A stretch of 64,000 nt of DNA from Dactylellina haptotyla (taxonomy: Eukaryota > Ascomycota > Orbiliomycetes > Orbiliales > Orbiliaceae). Position 1 is the stretch's first letter. Every line of letters begins with the position of its first letter. The DNA lies in contig CM062384.1 of assembly GCA_031310005.1 (NCBI GenBank), positions 62,001-126,000 of the forward strand, read 5' to 3'. The notes under the pieces were generated by a model. That model made no database searches. It had not been told where the DNA came from and saw only the letters and a program-made list of their open reading frames with translations. The position numbers were made by a program, and so were the translations under genes. This document shows, piece by piece, positions 58,165 through 64,000 of this stretch.

Positions 58165-60023
58165 GGTTGCAATGCGCTGCCCAGCCGGATCAAGCCCGTT
58201 CAGCCTGTTCGGTCTCTTCCTTCTTAGCCCGGCGGGTCGAGAAACAATGCTAACAGTCAGGATAACAATGATATCGAAATACTCTGATTCAATTAGCGGC
58301 CATAGATCTCAAGGCTAAGGCGCGCCTCGGGTTGAGAGGGGGTTGGTGATCGAGACGTTGAAGCACAGGTGAAGTAAGTCACTGGTGACCGAATTGTGCT
58401 TTCCCCGGCGGACTAGACTTAAGTAATCAATAGCTCGCTCCTCGCTCCATTGCTCGGTCAATCCAATCCAATTAATTAATCAATCGATCACATTCACTTT
58501 CGTGTGCATTGCACGAGGAGAAGAGACTGCCCCCGCTGGAAGGTCGCTCGTTCGGTCCGTTTCACAACCGCCGGCGAGAGCGAAAACGGTGCTTTCCACG
58601 AAATAGCCGATGCAAAGTCTGCAAATTGCAAGCATTGAATTGTTGGGCTTCCGTGCATTGCATTGTCGCAATTCTCGCCTTGTTGAAGAGAAACTGCCCG
58701 TACGACGCGAATCCTGGTTGCAATTAACCCTGGCCAAGCTCTCCCCGGCGAGGTTCCTGACGATATTGCTTGGAACCGAGGCCCTTTTGGTCGAAATCGA
58801 CTGCACGATGTGTCGGCATCCGATGGATCCGGCAGGTCACTTCGTCCGAGCAGGCACCAGTCGGGACTTCATTCATGGAACGCCGGTTCTCCCTCAATTA
58901 ACGTCTTTTCAATGCAATACTTTCTTAAAATACACCCATCATATCATTATCACTATCACTATCATTATCACCGGCAATCTGAGCTACTGAGAAAATATAT
59001 AAAATAGCATATACAATATGGTCGATCCATATGATAAAGACGTGTCGCTATTGCATGTATTGCATCATGCTCCTCTTACCTTCAGCTGCCTTGGCCGGTT
59101 GGCCAAGAGTTCTGGCCCTCCTTGGTCGGTCAAGCCAAGGCCAAGAGACTCACTTGATCAATCAGATCTGATCGAATCCAACCTCCCTCGACACCACTAG
59201 AACACCACACCTGAGTGCGCTTTTGCAAGCGGACTCGTACCAAGCCTCGCTGGCGCATCATAGAAACGGGTTCAGTCAAACTTCGCCAGTGGGGACTGCT
59301 CCCCAGTTTTCCTTGCCGTCTAACCTTAAAGCATCGACTTCTACAGTTGCTCGTTTTGCCTGCCGACGCCGGACATTTAAATGTATCTTCACCTGGATGT
59401 TTCCTCTTGGCTCTGCTGCGCTATGGCCTCGAGCGCATCACCGGCGTCGACTTCTCGCTTTCAACCACCCGCGATTTTGACAGTTTCCTCGAATTGTGTC
59501 TACATTCCTATCCCGACTGCCTCCAACGCGTTCTTAGCATCGAGTTATCCGATGTGCTACGCTTGCCGCGTGCAAAATGGTGTGTGCATGCGGCTGCAGA
59601 CAAACGACACACACCACTCAGCCTCACGTAAATATATGTGACTAGTGACCAACTCGCAAACAACATGTCAAAGGCAGAGATGGCTCGAATTGACTTCTTG
59701 TCCCAAAATTTCGTCACTGTGAATTTCTATCCATTCATGAAATCACAAACTCGACTGCGTAAATCAACTTTTACCTCCTCGTTGCATAAGCCACCAATGC
59801 GAAGCCGAAATTCATAACGATTTCCGACATCATTTTATAAATTCCGTCGCAAAACGGTCCTAGTGATCTTCAATACCCATTGCTAAGAAACAAAGTCGGC
59901 TTCTACGAGACTGAACGGTGGATCGACTAGTCAAAAGTCAATAAAGCTTAGAAATCGTAGTCAATTAATCGGGATACAAGCTTTACTCCCTGAAGCCTTG
60001 TCGGCTTCGAGGACACCGTCAAG
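58165..60023. other. divergent intergenic region
   Basis: 1.9 kb between the exporter-like gene (-) and the seven-helix gene (+). Frames at 58509-58990 and 59215-59641 overlap in different phases without family signal. Contains a short TATCAT-type microsatellite. Confidence 0.5.
58940..58972. repeat. (ATCATT/ATCACT)n microsatellite
   Basis: About 33 bp of imperfect hexameric repeat built from ATTATC and ACTATC units, in non-coding DNA. Confidence 0.75.
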
Positions 60024-62089
60024 ATGTCACTCGGTTTCTATGACACCCTGTCGATGAACATTTCCATCTTTGATAAGATTCTATCATCTGCCTTGAAGCC
60101 CAAAGGCGACTACAAGTGGCCAGATCTTTGCCAGGGGTTGGAAAATACTTACGTCGGCCCCAATGCAGACTTTCAATATTTTGACGTCTGTTCAATATAC
60201 CCGGACTTGATTCAGGGCCTGAACGCAGGCACCTTCGACGCCAATCAGACATTTATCGATGAATTAACGAATTACCGAATCAAAGCTATTCAGAATGTTC
60301 CAACGATTAGCAAAGACATCACAAAGGAAACGTCGAATTTCCTCTTACAAACCTGTAAAGGCTTTGATTGCAACACCGCAAACCAATATGTTATGTGTGA
60401 CCCGAACCTTCTCGTCGCGAATAGCGGCCAGAGTCTTTCGCACATTGGGGTAATGGCTTGTAAGACTGCTATCTGCATGAATTTGAGAACCTATGTCTCA
60501 GACGACCCTGATATCGGCGGTATTGGTGTAGGTACTCCCTTTGTCTTCTCACAATAACTTAGAATAAGCTGAACTAAGACGCCGCAAATATATGATAGGT
60601 CTTTATTTCATACATACTACAGTTGGTTCTGGTGGTTATAATGACAATATACGTGCTTTGTAAGCTCGTGCTCCATGAAAGAAGGGTAATAGTAGATGAT
60701 ATGCATAGCCCCTTCACCGGCTCGTCTGCATTTCCCCATACCCTACAGGAGTTCCAGAAGGTCCAGAGGTGCGTAATATATCTTGACACGCCTCAAACTT
60801 GAAATTCGTTACTTATGTTTTTATACACATAGCTGGTTCGTCGGCTCCCTGGTCATTGCTGCTGCCATTCGACAGATTGCTAGCATCACCAACATATCAG
60901 TCACCGACTTTCTCTTTCTCGGTGGTATATCAGTTAACGGCGTCGTCCTGATTTGCTATATGAACGCCGCCCTCCTTCTCCTTGGTAGAAAGTCATGGTA
61001 TATTTACGGCATATCATGGGTCACGTTTATACTCTGTTCCGCTTTTGTCATATACACCAATATGAAGCGGGGGGAGAGAGTCAACAATGTTCTGCCTACT
61101 TTGTATTTCTGTCGGAATGATCTAACGGACTCACGAAACTCCCTTCGAATCATCGACTGGGTTACCCTAGTACACAGACTGCCTGAGTCAACCATATACA
61201 TAGCCTGGGGTTTCTGCACTTTCATCCAACTGGGATGCCTTTTCTGGATGTTGGAATGGGATAGGAAGACTTCTCCTGGTTTCCGAGACTGGATCAGAAC
61301 CCGCCTCGGCCAAATTATGCTTTGGTTCATCATTCTCATTATAACCTTTGCCTTCCTGGCAATATTGGCACTGCAACTCGCCATGCTATACAATTTCTGG
61401 GGCATTGTGGATCGCCACTCGTGGAGCTTTGGCCAAATCATAGCCGTCACAATTTGGTTCCCCCTTATCATTGACTGTAAGTGCATCTACTTCGCAATTT
61501 ATACCGTGCGTTTACTAATAATTTACCGATAACAGACATTCACGATTATTACAAAGAAAAGAAGGGCTATGTAATCACCACCGACGGGTATCCCAAAGAC
61601 GAAGAATCGAACTACTCGACAGTCCCTCTAAATCCCGGTTCAGGCGGCGCACCCTCACCCGCCCACGACCGCAACGCCAGCACATCCACATTCCACACGA
61701 GTCACACGCACGCCCAAAGCGAGAACAGTTTGTTCGAATCTAAACAAAGTCAAAGCTCCCGCATAGACCACGTCTACCCTCCGCCGCCACGCATAAATGT
61801 CAATACGCAGGGGACGGGAGACGGCCCACCCACGATCTCTTCAACGATCGTATCACAATCTCACTTCGGCTCGCCATTACTCCCGAGCATACCTTCTTCT
61901 CCGCTCTTCCCAATGTTCCAGATGCCATCAGACACACCGGCTACAGATACCCCATCTTCTGAAGCTCCATGGAACAGACCTGGAGGGCATGATACGCTAA
62001 ATACGGAACTACAATCGGACCCAACGAACTCGAGAATCTTCTCTGCATCGTCGATGTATTCCCAAAGCTCGAGAGGGGATGTGCCGTGA
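60024..62089 (+). CDS. orphan seven-helix membrane protein with Cys-rich N-terminal domain
   Basis: Four exons in phase: 60024-60527, 60623-60768, 60833-61476, 61536-62089; 615 aa. The N-terminal 168 residues lack a signal peptide but hold about eight cysteines (LCQGLENTY, DVCSIYP, TCKGFDCN, VMCDPN, MACKTAICMN) and N-glycosylation sequons, so this part is likely extracytoplasmic. Seven hydrophobic segments follow: LVLVVIMTIYVLCKLVL, FVGSLVIAAAIRQIASI, FLFLGGISVNGVVLICYMNA, WYIYGISWVTFILCSAFVIY, STIYIAWGFCTFIQLGCLFW, IMLWFIILIITFAFLAILAL and FGQIIAVTIWFPLIID. The last ~184 residues are a Ser/Pro/Thr-rich tail, presumably cytoplasmic. I recognise no named family. Topology resembles a receptor, but signalling is inference. 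Confidence 0.78.
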
Positions 62090-62769
62090 ATGAAATAATC
62101 TGCGTATTTTCTTTCCTATCGAATTCGATGTGTGACAACCTTGCCTCCCAAGTTTAAAATTTCAGACATTTTCTTGGTGGGACAAAGAATCCTATCGAAT
62201 AGTATTATTTTAGTGTAATTAGCCACTTGCACATATATGTTAAAGCGCATATAGCGCCGAAATAATTTTATCCTTTTTTCTCTCCCTTTGCAAATGAGCA
62301 ACTATCCGCGAACCGAGACAAAATATCTTATCCGGATCGATCTTTCACTTATAATTACTCACGCTTGAGCTCGTCGTCACGAAACCGTCCGCTCGCCTTA
62401 GGAACGCGAAAGTCGGACTTATGTCCCGTAAAGGAAGACATCGGCGGAATCAAAAAGTAGTCTCATTATTCTTTTTTTTAGCGTTATACCCTCCGATACC
62501 TGAATCCTGTCGCGCACGTGCCTTTAATAATACAAATGAAATATATAGTTATAACGCCAACATGACCAAATTGCAAAACATATGCGATGTGTCCCCGATA
62601 TCGCTCCATCCAGATTTCCTGCAACCGGATGCTCGTTTGAAAGTGAGGTTATAGAAGAGAGAATCCCACCAATAGAAAGCTGCCGGTCCCTGAGCTACAA
62701 ATTGTCTTTGGAAATATCCTCCTTTTTTTGAAACTTAAAATGAAAATAGGCGTCGCCGTCCAGCTCGAA
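62090..62769. other. intergenic between convergent genes
   Basis: No gene seen; short AT-rich frames only. Confidence 0.5.
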
Positions 62770-63798
62770 CTAGTTGGACCCGTGCTGTCTGATTCCTTCC
62801 ATGATGTATTCGGCGAGGCTATCTGGGGGAACCGTGGGCACAGCGCCTACGCCCGTGGTTACAGTGTTTGATCCGTAGGGTTTGGTGTCGAATTCCTTCC
62901 CGTCAAATATACAGACGGCGTCGCCGGATGTCTTTGATGCTTCGTAGCCTTTTTCAGAATACATTATTTGCGTTAGTATAGCTCACTTCGTCTATTTATC
63001 CACATTGTCGGAATTCGAAATTATTTTTTCTTCGATCCCGTATGCATGAATCCTTTTTCTCTCTGTGGTAATTTGAGATTTCGTGTCGGCGGATGTTTTG
63101 GGCAGATCGTAACTGGAAAGTGGACGGAGTATCGCCCTTCGGATGGCTGAAATCGCCGCTGATAGGCGTGAAAAGGAAGATTGTGGAAAATGCAAATGCT
63201 GCACGCGGGTTCCTGGGGCCAAGTTCGATTGTGCATACAAACGAAGATCCCGTGGCAGTGTTCCCGCTCGCGTAGACCGATGAGGAAGAAGTTTGCAATT
63301 TCGCAAAAGCCTTCTCTCCGATGAACCAATGGTAGAGATGGAATATGGGGAGATATGAAACAAAGAGACACCCGTCAACGGAAAACAAGAGAGTTTACTC
63401 ACAGACAGCCCCTAACTTTACTCCGACTGGTTGTACGCCGACCAGATCTATCGAACAAGCGCTGAGCCTGCCGGCACCGTTGTAGCAGTGGATGATAAAG
63501 TCCGTCGAGTTGGAGTCCCCACCGCAGAAGGAGCTTTGGGAGACCTGCGTAGGGCAGTGGAGGGTTCCATCGAGGTCACTATTGATAGAAATAAATTTCA
63601 CGTTGTTTGTCAGATAGTTTACAAAAGAGAAGGTATAGGAACAAAGATCCGGTGCAACAGCAGGAAACTATCAGGGAAACCATGGTATCAAGAGGTGTTC
63701 TGGTTGACTGACATTGTGACCCCCCCGTAGCCGTTCGCGAGTACGAGGCAGCTATTGCCAAGCAGGAGAGCGAGGGCCAGGTGAAATGCGTTGCGCAT
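62770..63798 (-). CDS. small secreted protein with six cysteines, 146 aa
   Basis: Three exons: 63798-63713, 63578-63403 and 62948-62770. The first intron (134 bp) starts GTCAGT; the second is unusually long (454 bp) with GTGAGT at its 5' end and CTAAC branch-site-like sequence near its 3' end. Residues 1-21 are a signal peptide (MRNAFHLALALLLGNSCLVLA). The mature part has six cysteines in the segments LHCPTQ, SSFCGG, FIIHCYNG, LSACSI, GAVCYEA and DAVCIFD, suggesting three disulfides. The stretch VGVQPVGVKLGAVC followed by SKTSGDAVC resembles other small fungal secreted proteins that I cannot name. An effector-like or surface role is inference. An alternative is that the last exon belongs to another transcript, but phase and the Cys pattern support joining. 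Confidence 0.68.
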
Positions 63799-64000
63799 TG
63801 TTGCAGATGTCGCAGAGGAAGGTTTCAGGAGGATCCAGAAGGTCAACCCAGGCGACAACGAGTGATCTGTCTGCGGAGCAGGAAGCAGAGAGAGAGAAAG
63901 AAGCGGACAGAAATAAGACGCCGCAACGAATATCCAGATTCCGAAGAGGTTTGCAGGAAGAGGGATCTTGGATCTTGGATCTCCGTGGCTTTTGGAGTGC

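Overview
The window is nuclear DNA of a filamentous ascomycete. Genes carry short GT-AG introns (mostly 45-120 bp), intergenic DNA is AT-rich, and the gene families are fungal: Egh16-like, GLEYA, sedolisin, Pth11-type/rhodopsin domain, group VI (Sln1-type) hybrid histidine kinase, spherulin-4, Baeyer-Villiger monooxygenase and aromatic-acid-exporter-like. The mixture resembles plant-associated Leotiomycetes or Sordariomycetes, but that placement is inference. I rebuilt 21 genes by reading splice sites by eye and checking phase across each junction; all models are intact except where noted.

Left part (1-17.3 kb): an Egh16-like secreted protein with a Lys-Arg-rich tail (+), a four-exon GLEYA adhesin (+), a GT61 glycosyltransferase (+), a nine-exon orphan protein with one membrane helix (-), and a many-intron allantoate-permease-type MFS transporter (+) that is divergent and perhaps decaying. 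Long AT-rich gaps of about 2 kb separate the first genes.

Middle (18-36 kb): zinc alcohol dehydrogenase (+) with an 18-bp minisatellite in its leader; a small cysteine-free secreted protein (-); a Sec14/CRAL-TRIO protein (-); a sedolisin-type tripeptidyl peptidase (-) behind a dense cluster of CAGCTG hexamers; a low-complexity protein with an Ala/Gly-rich C-terminal domain (-); a Pth11-type/rhodopsin-domain membrane protein (+); and the Sln1-type osmosensor kinase (+).

Right part (36-64 kb): spherulin-4 family protein (-), CBM19-like chitin-binding secreted protein (-), Baeyer-Villiger monooxygenase (-), a basic protein with an N-myristoylation-like start (+), a sugar transporter (-), a 5.4-kb gap with one possible relic gene, a methyltransferase with a membrane hairpin (-), an aromatic-acid-exporter-like protein (-), an orphan seven-helix protein with a Cys-rich N-terminus (+) and a six-cysteine secreted protein (-).

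There is no recognisable biosynthetic or catabolic cluster. The common theme is the cell surface: seven of 21 genes encode predicted secreted proteins and eight encode membrane proteins (sensors, transporters, a glycosyltransferase). I saw no tRNA, rRNA, intact transposon or CRISPR array. The most novel-looking items are the seven-helix orphan, the dibasic tail of the Egh16-like protein, the nine-exon orphan and the CAGCTG cluster.
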